From: G963665185 sp049723905
GTDB taxonomy: Bacteria > Desulfobacterota > Desulfovibrionia > Desulfovibrionales > Desulfovibrionaceae
Length of the DNA stretch: 64,000 bases
Reading direction: 5' to 3'
Assembly: GCF_049723905.1 (NCBI RefSeq)
Contig: NZ_JBJKFD010000001.1
Span: forward strand, 434,001-498,000
Shown piece after piece: positions 34,250-42,317 of this stretch (the stretch's first letter is position 1; each line of letters opens with the position of its first letter). The position numbers and the translations under genes are program-made. Below the pieces are notes generated by a model. That model was not told the origin of the DNA. It did not search any database and saw nothing but the letters and a program-made list of their open reading frames with translations.

Positions 34250-34946
34250 GTTGAAGAATATCAATACATTTTACGGCAATATCCAGGCTCTGTATGATGT
34301 CAGTCTGAAAGTCGGCCACGGTGAGATTGTAACGCTCATTGGGGCTAACGGAGCAGGGAAAAGCACCACGCTGATGTCTATTTGCGGTGCCACACCGCCT
34401 CGTACAGGAGAAATTCTGTTCGAAGGGAAACCCATCTCCGGGGCAAAACCTAATGACATTGTTTCCATGGGAATCAGCCAGGTACCGGAAGGGCGATTGA
34501 TTTTTCCTGATCTCACAATCATGGAAAATCTGGATATGGGCGCTTTTCTGCGCAACGATAAGGACGGAATCAAGCGAGACCTGGACTATGTGTTCGGGCT
34601 TTTTCCTATTCTGGCCGAGCGTCGTAAGCAGGCTGGCGGAACACTTTCCGGCGGCGAACAGCAGATGTTGGCTATTTCTCGTGCCATTATGGCTCGTCCG
34701 CGTTTGCTTCTGTTGGATGAGCCCTCTTTGGGGTTGGCCCCGATTATTATTCGGCAGATTTTTGACATTGTAGCCAAAATTAACGAAACCGGTACAACTG
34801 TTTTTCTGGTGGAGCAGAATGCCAACCTGGCACTCAAGACAGCCCACCGGGGATATGTTATGGAAAACGGCCGGATCATTATGGAAGATACGAGCGAAAA
34901 ATTGCTCGCCAATGAGGAAGTCAAGAAGGCGTATCTCGGCATGTAG
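34242..34946 (+). CDS. livF: Branched-chain amino acid ABC transporter ATP-binding protein LivF
   Basis: Second ATPase, 234 residues: LKNINTFYGNIQALYDVSL, Walker A GANGAGKST, ISQVPEGRLIFPDLTIMENL, signature LSGGEQQMLAISRA, Walker B LLLLDEPSLGLAP. ATG 34242 is preferred since GGAGAGG lies 6 bases upstream; it is inside the end of livG. It closes livKHMGF, whose substrate fits the amino-acid fermenting/oxidising lifestyle suggested by ior and kor. Confidence 0.95.
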   Translation: MLELKNINTFYGNIQALYDVSLKVGHGEIVTLIGANGAGKSTTLMSICGATPPRTGEILFEGKPISGAKPNDIVSMGISQVPEGRLIFPDLTIMENLDMGAFLRNDKDGIKRDLDYVFGLFPILAERRKQAGGTLSGGEQQMLAISRAIMARPRLLLLDEPSLGLAPIIIRQIFDIVAKINETGTTVFLVEQNANLALKTAHRGYVMENGRIIMEDTSEKLLANEEVKKAYLGM

Positions 34947-34953
34947 GACGAAA

Positions 34954-34981
34954 ATGACTCCTGCCGGGATGATTGTATAAC
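34954..34981 (+). promoter_or_regulatory. Candidate sigma-70 promoter for guaB
   Basis: ATGACT (34954-34959), 16-bp spacer, TATAAC (34976-34981). The start point would be about 45-50 bp before the guaB ATG. Confidence 0.42.
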
Positions 34982-35036
34982 ACGCTCCGGGCGCATGTTT
35001 GCTACGGAACGATGCCCGAAAGGAGGCTTGGGTGTT

Positions 35037-36494
35037 ATGGAAAAGATTGCATACGAGGGCCTGACCTTTGACGATATATTGCTGCTTCCGGCGTTTTCTG
35101 AAGTGCTCCCGCACGAAGTTGATGTCTCCACGCAGCTGACGCCGACGATTAGGCTGAATATTCCTTTGGTCAGCGCGGCAATGGATACCGTTACCGAGTC
35201 TGCCATGGCTATTGCCATTGCTCGTCAGGGCGGTGTTGGGGTAATCCACAAGAATTTGTCCATTGAGGAACAATGTTACCAGGTTGAAAAGGTCAAAAAG
35301 TCCGAATCAGGCATGATTCACGACCCTGTGACCATTGAACCTGACATTACAGTGGGCCATGCTTTGGATGTGATGAGCGAATACCGTATTTCCGGGCTGC
35401 CCGTAGTGCGTGGTGGTGAGCTTGTCGGCATTTTGACCAACCGTGATGTTCGTTTTGTAACGAACATGGACACTCCTGTTCGTGATCTCATGACAAGCGA
35501 GGGTCTGGTTACGGTCCCGGTTGGAACCAGCCTGGACGAAGCCAAGGAACACCTGCACGCAAACCGGATTGAGAAACTTTTGGTGGTAGACGATCAAAAC
35601 AAATTACGCGGTTTGATCACCATCAAGGATATCGAAAAAAAAGGAAAATATCCTAACTCCTGCAAAGACGAAAAAGGTCGTCTGTGCGTTGGTGCCGCTA
35701 TTGGTGTGAGCGCTCACGTCGACGGAAGGGCTGATGCTCTGCTTCGGGCTGGAGCCGACTTTTTGGTCCTGGACTCTGCACATGGGCATAGCGTCAATAT
35801 CCTTAAAGCGTTGCGTGCCATTCGTGGTGCTTTTCCCCATTGTCAGCTTATTGCAGGCAATGTGGCAACAGCTGAAGGAGCCAAGGCCCTGGCCGAAGCA
35901 GGAGCCGATACCGTAAAGGTTGGGATTGGCCCCGGTTCCATCTGTACCACTCGTATCGTGGCAGGTTGCGGTGTGCCGCAGGTGACTGCCATTATGAATG
36001 CGGTCAAGGCGGTTTCCAAGATGGATAAATGCGTCATTGCCGATGGTGGCATCAAGTTTTCCGGGGACGTCGTCAAGGCCCTGGCTGCCGGTGCCAACTC
36101 CACCATGATGGGGTCCATTTTGGCCGGGACCGAGGAAAGCCCTGGCGAAACCGTCCTGTATCAGGGCCGCAGCTATAAAATATATCGCGGCATGGGCTCA
36201 ATTGATGCTATGAAAGACGGAAGCAAGGACCGCTACTTTCAAGAAAAATCCGAAAAGCTTGTTCCTGAAGGTGTTGTGGGCCGCATTCCTTACAAAGGCC
36301 CTGTCGTTGATACTCTTTATCAGCTGGTGGGGGGCCTGCGCTCTGGCATGGGCTACACCGGCAGTGCGACAATAGAAGACCTGCGCACCAAGGCGCAATT
36401 CGTTAAAATCTCTCCGGCTGGCCTGCGTGAGAGTCACGTCCATGACGTGATCATCACTAAGGAAGCCCCGAACTATCGTACTGAGCCGTTCTAA
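35037..36494 (+). CDS. guaB: IMP dehydrogenase
   Basis: NAD-dependent oxidation of IMP to XMP, the committed step to GMP. The 485 residues contain LTFDDILLLPAFSEVLP at the start, tandem CBS domains at about 95-215, GIGPGSICTTR with the catalytic Cys, and the flap/finger segment (YRGMGSIDAM, VPEGVVGRIPYKG). AAGGAGG lies 10 bases before the ATG at 35037. A strong hairpin follows and guaA is next. Confidence 0.97.
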   Translation: MEKIAYEGLTFDDILLLPAFSEVLPHEVDVSTQLTPTIRLNIPLVSAAMDTVTESAMAIAIARQGGVGVIHKNLSIEEQCYQVEKVKKSESGMIHDPVTIEPDITVGHALDVMSEYRISGLPVVRGGELVGILTNRDVRFVTNMDTPVRDLMTSEGLVTVPVGTSLDEAKEHLHANRIEKLLVVDDQNKLRGLITIKDIEKKGKYPNSCKDEKGRLCVGAAIGVSAHVDGRADALLRAGADFLVLDSAHGHSVNILKALRAIRGAFPHCQLIAGNVATAEGAKALAEAGADTVKVGIGPGSICTTRIVAGCGVPQVTAIMNAVKAVSKMDKCVIADGGIKFSGDVVKALAAGANSTMMGSILAGTEESPGETVLYQGRSYKIYRGMGSIDAMKDGSKDRYFQEKSEKLVPEGVVGRIPYKGPVVDTLYQLVGGLRSGMGYTGSATIEDLRTKAQFVKISPAGLRESHVHDVIITKEAPNYRTEPF

Positions 36495-36531
36495 ACCACA
36501 GGCTGTAGCCTGAGTTATGTAGATGCTTCCT

Positions 36532-36557
36532 ACCGGGTCGACTCTTGTCGACCCGGT
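36532..36557 (+). terminator. Hairpin between guaB and guaA
   Basis: A perfect 11-bp stem, ACCGGGTCGAC (36532-36542) with GTCGACCCGGT (36547-36557) and TCTT loop. It has only two T downstream, so termination would be partial; it may instead protect the guaB mRNA end. The remaining 110 bp before guaA hold a small CGCTC-AGA-GAGCG hairpin (about 36598-36610) and no recognisable riboswitch or Shine-Dalgarno. Confidence 0.6.
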
Positions 36558-36668
36558 TTCAAGGCGTTAGGAGTCCGTGGCTGGCTCTTTACTCCGGCGC
36601 TCAGAGAGCGTAGGAAAGCGCTTATTTCTTAGTCCTTAAACTTGGCCTAGCGCCGTCCCATCACGCCT

Positions 36669-38216
36669 ATGCAAGAACAGAGTAAAGTCGTTATCTTGGA
36701 CTTCGGTTCCCAGTATACCCAGTTGATCGCCCGCCGTGTGCGCGAAGCTGGGGTTTATTCGGAAATACATCCCTGCACCATCAGTTTGGATGACCTTAAG
36801 GCGCTTGAACCTTCCGCCTTAATTCTTTCCGGAGGGCCCAGCAGCGTTCTGGATGCGGAGTCGCCCAAGATCGATAAGGAAATTTTCAATTGGGGCTTGC
36901 CTGTTTTGGGCATCTGCTACGGCATGCAGCTGATGTCGTATTCCCTTGGCGGAAAAATTACCGCTGCCACGGATCGCGAGTACGGCAGGGCCGAGCTTGA
37001 ACTTGTGAAGGATTGTCCTCTTTGGGAAAATTTGCCTGAAGAAAGCCTGCATCAGGTTTGGATGTCGCATGGCGACCATGTGGAATCCATTCCCGAGGGC
37101 TTTGTGATCGCCGCTCGGACATCCAGTGTTGAAGTTGCTGCCATGGTTGATGTTTCCCGTAATTTCTACGCTCTGCAGTTCCACCCCGAAGTTGCACATA
37201 CCGACGACGGGGAAATTATCCTGCACAACTTTCTTTTCAAGATCGCCAAGCTGAAACCAGGTTGGACCATGGCTTCCTTCGTGGAATCGTCCGTGGAAAA
37301 GATGCGGGAAGAGATTGGCGATGCGAATGTTGTCTGCGGACTGTCGGGCGGTATCGATTCGACAGTTGCCGCCGTGTTGCTCAACAGAGCCATCGGTAAG
37401 CGACTGCACTGCATTTTCGTAGACAATGGCCTTCTGCGCATGAATGAGCGTCAGGAAGTTATCGGATTTTTGGAAGAGCATTTCGATCTCAACCTCATCG
37501 TGGTTGATGCCCGTGATCTTTTCTTGGGCAAACTCGAAGGGGTGACGGACCCGGAAAAGAAGCGCAAAATCATCGGTTATACTTTTATTGATGTTTTTGA
37601 AGCCGAGGCCAAAAAGCTCAAGGACGTGAAGTTCCTGGCACAGGGCACATTGTACCCGGACGTCATTGAATCCGAATCGTTCAAAGGCCCCTCGGCCGTG
37701 ATCAAGAGCCACCACAACGTGGGCGGACTGCCTGAAAAGATGGACTTCAAGCTGGTCGAGCCCTTGCGTGAGCTTTTCAAGGACGAAGTACGCAGGGTGG
37801 CCATGGAGCTTGGGATGCCAGATTTCATTATCTGGCGCCATCCTTTCCCTGGTCCTGGCTTGGCTATTCGGGTTATTGGCGAGATCACCCAGGAGCGGTT
37901 GGAAATTTTACGGCAGGCCGACCGTATCGTTCAGCAGGAACTGCTGGCTACGGACTGGTATCGCAAGGTTTGGCAGGGGTTTGCCGTTCTGCTTCCTTTG
38001 AAGACCGTTGGTGTAATGGGGGATGACAGAACGTACGAGCATGTCATTGCCCTGCGTATTGTGGACAGTCTGGATGCCATGACTGCAGACTGGTCGCGCC
38101 TTCCGCCGGAAATCCTGGCCCGTATGAGCAATCGAATCATCAACGAGGTCAAAGGCGTCAACCGAGTCGTTCTCGATATCTCCAGCAAACCGCCCAGCAC
38201 TATTGAATGGGAATAA
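36669..38216 (+). CDS. guaA: GMP synthase (glutamine-hydrolysing)
   Basis: Converts XMP to GMP. The class I glutamine amidotransferase domain (1-195) has the nucleophile in LGICYGMQ and the His/Glu pair in FHPEVAHTD. The ATP pyrophosphatase domain has the PP-loop GLSGGIDSTV. The C-terminal dimer domain ends PPSTIEWE as in all GuaA. The 515 residues are normal. The start ATG lacks a clear Shine-Dalgarno. Confidence 0.97.
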   Translation: MQEQSKVVILDFGSQYTQLIARRVREAGVYSEIHPCTISLDDLKALEPSALILSGGPSSVLDAESPKIDKEIFNWGLPVLGICYGMQLMSYSLGGKITAATDREYGRAELELVKDCPLWENLPEESLHQVWMSHGDHVESIPEGFVIAARTSSVEVAAMVDVSRNFYALQFHPEVAHTDDGEIILHNFLFKIAKLKPGWTMASFVESSVEKMREEIGDANVVCGLSGGIDSTVAAVLLNRAIGKRLHCIFVDNGLLRMNERQEVIGFLEEHFDLNLIVVDARDLFLGKLEGVTDPEKKRKIIGYTFIDVFEAEAKKLKDVKFLAQGTLYPDVIESESFKGPSAVIKSHHNVGGLPEKMDFKLVEPLRELFKDEVRRVAMELGMPDFIIWRHPFPGPGLAIRVIGEITQERLEILRQADRIVQQELLATDWYRKVWQGFAVLLPLKTVGVMGDDRTYEHVIALRIVDSLDAMTADWSRLPPEILARMSNRIINEVKGVNRVVLDISSKPPSTIEWE

Positions 38217-38256
38217 CGTATCGTCCACCTACTTCAGCAGATATTGACGAGGTCGT

Positions 38257-38625
38257 ATGTTTGGAATCGGTTCGACGGAAATACTGATTATCTGTGTGGT
38301 TGCATTGCTTGTTATTGGGCCACAGAAGCTCCCCGGTTTTTTGCGTACTCTGGGAAAAGGGCTGGCTGAATTCAAGCGTATGAGCTCCGATGTAAAGAGT
38401 ACGTTGGATCATGAGATCCAACGGGCCGATATGGAGGAACGCCAGAAGGAAGCAAAGAAGGCCACTAAAAAAGCTCAAGTGCAAGCTCAGAAAGCCGGAG
38501 CTGAAGTCGTGGAAAAGACTGCGGCCGTGGAGGAACCCAAACAGGAAACAGCTTCAGATAAGACTGAAGTAGAACCTGTTGCAACAGCCTCTGCCGAACC
38601 TGAGTCCTCTGGAGACAAGGCATGA
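38257..38625 (+). CDS. tatB: Twin-arginine translocase subunit TatB
   Basis: A 122-residue Tat component: N-terminal membrane helix (about 7-20), the TatB-type hinge VIGPQKLP (TatA has FGxxKLP), an amphipathic helix (GFLRTLGKGLAEFKRM), and a long charged, Ala/Glu/Lys-rich C-terminal tail. Its stop overlaps tatC by four bases. TatA is not here. Confidence 0.88.
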   Translation: MFGIGSTEILIICVVALLVIGPQKLPGFLRTLGKGLAEFKRMSSDVKSTLDHEIQRADMEERQKEAKKATKKAQVQAQKAGAEVVEKTAAVEEPKQETASDKTEVEPVATASAEPESSGDKA

Positions 38626-39854
38626 GTGCCGGAGAGGACACCAGTAAGCATTCCGGCACGTCCGGGGACGAGTCCCTGGAGGGCAAGGAAAAGCGTGCGG
38701 CTGCAGAAATCGGCAATGACGCTGAGCAGATTGACGATAATGATGATCCTTCTTTGACGGACGATTTATACGCTGTTGAACGGGGGGAAATCCCCCCGTC
38801 CAGCGATGACAAGGAAGAGTCGGACACTTCTTCGGCCAGCGAAACAGACGCGGTCGGGGCTTCTGATGCCTTGGATGATTCTGCCCTTGAAGGTGGATCG
38901 TCTGATGAGGAAGATGAAGAATTTCTGCCTACATCTTCGGATAATGTTCCTCCGGCCTCGACCGACGACACCGAAGAAGATGAAGAAGACGAGGAAGACG
39001 ACGAAGAAGATGACGATGAGGAAGACGACGAACTTGCCGGTTCCCGGATGCCTCTGACTGCACACCTCCTTGATCTTCGCAAGCGTATGGTGCGTAGTTT
39101 TATCGCCGTAGCAGTTGGTTTTATCGCCTGCTACCCGTTTTCCAAAGAGCTGTTTGGCTACCTGATGGACCCGATGACAAAGGTCCTGCAGACGGGAAGC
39201 TTTATTTACACCTATCCACCAGAGGCTTTTTTTACATATATAAAGGTTTCCCTGGTGGCGGGTGTTTTTGCCACAAGCCCGTTTATTTTTTATCAGATGT
39301 GGCAGTTTATAGCCCCTGGGCTGTACGACCACGAACGGAAAATTCTTATCCCGATTGCGCTTCTTTCGGCTATATTCTTCGTTAGCGGAGCGTGTTTCGG
39401 GTATTTTGTGGTTTTTCCGTTCGGGTTCGAGTTTTTTGCCAGCTTTTCCAACGAGTCGATCGTCTTTATGCCGAAGCTTTCCGAGTACCTCGGTTTTGCG
39501 CTCAAACTTCTTTTTGCTTTCGGTGTGGTTTTTGAGATGCCGATTTTCGTGCTTTTTCTTGCCAAGCTCGGCATGTGCACGGCCCGCGGCATGCGAAAGT
39601 TCCGCAAGTATGCTATTCTTTTGGCTTTTGTGGTCTCTGCCATTCTTACCCCGCCTGATGTCATAACCCAGACCCTTATGGCGGGACCGCTTATTCTGCT
39701 GTACGAAATAAGCATCCTCGTTGCTTATACATTCGGCAAAAAAGAAAAACCGGCGGAAGAAGTAGAAGAAGACTCGGAAGATGGGGCCGAGGCCGAGAAC
39801 GAAGTTGACAGCCCGGATGGCGAGGCTGATGCTACAAAGTCGGGTTCCGCATAA
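38622..39854 (+). CDS. tatC: Twin-arginine translocase subunit TatC with long acidic N-terminal extension
   Basis: TatC core (about residues 143-380) is the six-helix receptor for twin-arginine signal peptides: MPLTAHLLDLRKRM, FIYTYPPEAFFTYIKVSL, FPFGFEFF, FEMPIFVLFLAKLG, and AILTPPDVITQTLMAGPLILLYEI are family blocks. The unusual part is about 142 residues in front, almost all Asp, Glu, Ser, with a near-continuous acidic run at 116-137, and a shorter acidic tail after the last helix. TatC proteins are normally about 240-260 long. An internal ATG at 39048 would give a standard TatC, but the ATGA overlap with tatB favours the long form. Confidence 0.93.
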   Translation: MSAGEDTSKHSGTSGDESLEGKEKRAAAEIGNDAEQIDDNDDPSLTDDLYAVERGEIPPSSDDKEESDTSSASETDAVGASDALDDSALEGGSSDEEDEEFLPTSSDNVPPASTDDTEEDEEDEEDDEEDDDEEDDELAGSRMPLTAHLLDLRKRMVRSFIAVAVGFIACYPFSKELFGYLMDPMTKVLQTGSFIYTYPPEAFFTYIKVSLVAGVFATSPFIFYQMWQFIAPGLYDHERKILIPIALLSAIFFVSGACFGYFVVFPFGFEFFASFSNESIVFMPKLSEYLGFALKLLFAFGVVFEMPIFVLFLAKLGMCTARGMRKFRKYAILLAFVVSAILTPPDVITQTLMAGPLILLYEISILVAYTFGKKEKPAEEVEEDSEDGAEAENEVDSPDGEADATKSGSA

Positions 39855-39865
39855 AAACAACACTA

Positions 39866-39926
39866 ACAGCGGCAAGGGAGTTTCTCTTGCCGCTGTATTC
39901 TTATAGGAGCAAGCGTCCGCTTGCTC
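39866..39926 (+). terminator. Tandem hairpins after tatC
   Basis: First stem ACAGCGGCAAG (39866-39876) with CTTGCCGCTGT (39886-39896), followed by only a weak T-run (ATTCTTA). A second stem, GAGCAAGC with GCTTGCTC (39907-39926, 4-base loop), follows at once. Together they likely end tatBC transcription or protect its 3' end. Confidence 0.65.
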
Positions 39927-40070
39927 ATGTCCCGACTTTCGTGCATTGTAAATCCGAGGAATAATCTGGATTACTCCAGCCACATTGCGTGTTTTCCAAT
40001 ATTTTCTTTGAGTTTGGAGTTGCTCTCGCAGAGTGGGTGCTTTGGTTCCAAGTGAATGCGGAGTTCGATT

Positions 40071-40655
40071 ATGAGAAAAGCGCACATTACACGTACTACC
40101 GGTGAAACGGACATTTCCCTTTCTCTGAATCTGGATGGTTCTGGAAAGTGCACTGTGGACACCGGGTTTGGTTTTGCCGACCATATGCTGCATTTGATGG
40201 CCTTTTGGGCAGGATTCGATCTGGACGTATCCTGTCGTGGGGACATGCAAATTGATGCACACCATTCTTTGGAAGACGTTGGGATCTGCCTTGGGCAGGC
40301 TCTGTTTGAGGCCATGGGAGATCGTAAAGGAATAGCCAGAGTGGGGCAGGCCAAGGTGCCCATGGATGAGGCTCTTGGCGAGGTCGTTTTGGATCTTTCC
40401 GGCAGACCTTATCTTGTCTATCGTGAATTGGAGCCTCTTCCTCCAATTATCGCAGGGCAGGAGAAAGATCTGTGGCGAGAATTTTTGCGTGCCTTTTCTT
40501 CGGGCGCGCGCATGAATCTGCATGTGCTGTTGCATTATGGTTTGAATGGACACCACATGTTGGAATCTGTTTTTAAAAGCCTGGGGCTGGCTCTTGGAAC
40601 CGCCTTGAAGCTTTCCCGCGAAGGGGTCACCAGTACCAAGGGGAGTTTGGATTGA
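40071..40655 (+). CDS. hisB: Imidazoleglycerol-phosphate dehydratase
   Basis: Histidine synthesis: dehydrates imidazole glycerol phosphate. The 194-residue monofunctional form has GFADHMLHLMAFW, the metal motif DAHHSLEDVGICLGQ, and the second metal motif GHHMLESVFKSLG. ATG 40071 is preferred, with GGAG 8 bases upstream; ATG 40056 lies in frame. It overlaps the lipoprotein gene by four bases. Confidence 0.95.
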   Translation: MRKAHITRTTGETDISLSLNLDGSGKCTVDTGFGFADHMLHLMAFWAGFDLDVSCRGDMQIDAHHSLEDVGICLGQALFEAMGDRKGIARVGQAKVPMDEALGEVVLDLSGRPYLVYRELEPLPPIIAGQEKDLWREFLRAFSSGARMNLHVLLHYGLNGHHMLESVFKSLGLALGTALKLSREGVTSTKGSLD

Positions 40656-41308
40656 TGCGAAAAGCAAACTGGACCATCTGGGGCTGTTTACTGGTTGCCG
40701 TTTTTTTGTTGAGCAGTTGCGCCAAGTCGCCTGCTCCGTTTAAACCCTTGCAGAAGGATACCGTCCTTGCTGTGGCCGGATTCAAAAATCCGCGCTATAA
40801 TTGGGAGCTTCTCGCCGGCTGCATGCCGGATCAATGCAATATTGTGAAGCCCGAAGTGTTGGACAAGCTCAACACTATGCTGACAGATGCTCTGAGCGCT
40901 TCCGGGAGAAATTTCATTGGGGTGTCCATGGTGCGCCAGTGCCAAGAGCTTGTTGGATTTGAGCAGCGTAACGAATCGCAGCAGGCTGCGGCTTTGCGTT
41001 ATTGGCTTAATGTTGGGCGTTGCGTCCCTTGCGACTATCTGCTTGTGCCGCAGCTGATGTCTTGGAAGCAACGTGATGGTGGTGACTGGGGGGTGCGTCA
41101 GCCCGCTAGTGTGGTTATGCATTTTTATTTGTTGGATATTCGTAATCAGGGAATTGTTAAAACTTCTTATTACGACGAGACCCAGGAGCCGCTTTCTGGA
41201 AATCTGTTGGAAGCGGGAACTTTCTTTAAACGCGGGGCCAAATGGGTTACCGCAGAACGTCTGGCAAGCGACGGTATATCCGAGGCCATTCAGGAGTTGG
41301 GGTTGTGA
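40652..41308 (+). CDS. Lipoprotein of unknown function in a his operon
   Basis: A 218-residue secreted lipoprotein: basic N-terminus, hydrophobic helix and lipobox LLSSC (Cys23). The mature part has several Cys (GCMPDQC, GRCVPCDY) and blocks such as VLAVAGFKNPRYNWE, DYLLVPQLMSWKQRDGGDWG and ASVVMHFYLLDIRNQGIV, which recall outer-membrane-associated lipoproteins that report a DUF-type beta-sandwich; I do not recognise the family. It is sandwiched by overlaps between hisB and hisA, so it is co-translated with histidine genes although its role must be in the envelope. Confidence 0.8.
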   Translation: MMRKANWTIWGCLLVAVFLLSSCAKSPAPFKPLQKDTVLAVAGFKNPRYNWELLAGCMPDQCNIVKPEVLDKLNTMLTDALSASGRNFIGVSMVRQCQELVGFEQRNESQQAAALRYWLNVGRCVPCDYLLVPQLMSWKQRDGGDWGVRQPASVVMHFYLLDIRNQGIVKTSYYDETQEPLSGNLLEAGTFFKRGAKWVTAERLASDGISEAIQELGL

Positions 41309-42045
41309 TTCTTTTTCCTGCTGTAGACATTAAAAATGGGCAATGCGTCCGCCTCAAGCAAGGGCGCAAGGATGATGTTTCTGTTTTTTCGGTTGATCCT
41401 GTAGCCCAAGCTCTCCAATGGCAGAAAGCCGGTGCCACTTTCCTTCATTTGGTCGACTTGGATGGAGCATTTGAGGGTGAACCGACAAATTTCAGTCTGA
41501 TCCGCAAAATCTGCAGCGCTTTGGATATCCCAGTGCAACTGGGAGGAGGCATCCGCGATGTACAAACAGCAGAGGCGTATATCCGAGCGGGTGTGCGGCG
41601 TGTCATCATAGGCACCATGGCTTTGTCCGATCCGGACACCTTTGAGTTGTTGTGCAAAGAGCTGCCCGGTCGCATAGGTGTTTCTCTGGATGCTCTTGAT
41701 GGGCAACTCAAAACCCGTGGTTGGGTCGACGATGCCGGACTGACCGTCGATGATGTGCTTCCCAGGCTTGAAAATCTTGACGTACGCTTTATCATCTATA
41801 CCGACATTGGACGCGACGGAATGCATGCAGGTGTCAATACCAAGGCTCTGGCCGAACTCTGTAGCAAGTCGCGCATTCCGGTTATCGCCGCTGGTGGTGT
41901 GTCCACCATGGCAGATATCAAGGCGTTGGCTCCTCTAGTAAACGAAGGTTTGGAAGGAGTCATAACCGGACGTGCCATCTATGAAGGCACGCTGGACTTG
42001 GCGGAAGCGCTCCAATGGATCAAAGACCAGGGAGGTCGAGTATGA
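41305..42045 (+). CDS. hisA: ProFAR isomerase (phosphoribosylformimino-AICAR-P isomerase)
   Basis: Histidine synthesis, TIM-barrel isomerase of ProFAR to PRFAR. FPAVDIKNGQCVRLKQG opens it with the catalytic Asp; LGGGIRDVQTAEAYI, GVSLDALDGQLKTRGW, TDIGRDGMHAGVNTK and AAGGVSTMADIKAL follow. The 246 residues match HisA. The start is GTG 41305, with AGGAG 8 bases upstream, overlapping the lipoprotein stop (GTGA). It overlaps the HMA gene by four bases. Confidence 0.95.
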   Translation: MILFPAVDIKNGQCVRLKQGRKDDVSVFSVDPVAQALQWQKAGATFLHLVDLDGAFEGEPTNFSLIRKICSALDIPVQLGGGIRDVQTAEAYIRAGVRRVIIGTMALSDPDTFELLCKELPGRIGVSLDALDGQLKTRGWVDDAGLTVDDVLPRLENLDVRFIIYTDIGRDGMHAGVNTKALAELCSKSRIPVIAAGGVSTMADIKALAPLVNEGLEGVITGRAIYEGTLDLAEALQWIKDQGGRV

Positions 42046-42248
42046 GTAAGAGCTCTGTTAAAGTGAAAGGCATGAGTTGTCAGCATTGTGTGGGGGCGGT
42101 GACCGAAGCCTTGGAAAAGCTGGAAGGTGTCGGCGAGGTAAAGGTTGATCTTGCCAGCGGAACTGCTGAGTATGAAGAAAAGTCGGCTGTAAGCGTGGAA
42201 GACATCAAGGCGGCTATTGAAGCCGTAGGCTTTGAAGTCGGCTCCTGA
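42042..42248 (+). CDS. Heavy-metal-associated (HMA) domain protein, CopZ-like
   Basis: A 68-residue single HMA domain with the copper-binding loop GMSCQHC near residue 10 and the beta-alpha-beta pattern (VTEALEKLEGVGEVKVDLASG, DIKAAIEAVGFEV). GGAGG precedes the ATG, which overlaps the hisA stop. It most likely is a cytoplasmic Cu(I) chaperone; no copper ATPase is adjacent. It ends the hisB operon before a terminator. Confidence 0.88.
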   Translation: MSKSSVKVKGMSCQHCVGAVTEALEKLEGVGEVKVDLASGTAEYEEKSAVSVEDIKAAIEAVGFEVGS

Positions 42249-42275
42249 TTTATTATTGCCTTGAATTGTAACATG

Positions 42276-42309
42276 AAGCCTCCGGGGATTCTCCGGGGGC
42301 TTTTTTGTT
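42276..42309 (+). terminator. Terminator of the hisB-lipoprotein-hisA-HMA operon
   Basis: Stem AAGCCTCCGG (42276-42285) with CCGGGGGCTT (42293-42302), one wobble, short loop, then TTTTTTG. The convergent DUF3179 gene ends just beyond. Confidence 0.88.
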
Positions 42310-42317
42310 CCTTGGGG

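Noticed and set aside
38766..40667. 633-codon open frame on the minus strand opposite tatC and hisB
   Set aside because: It is antisense to well-supported genes, its composition is basic and low-complexity as expected from the complement of an acidic coding run, and it has no recognisable domain.
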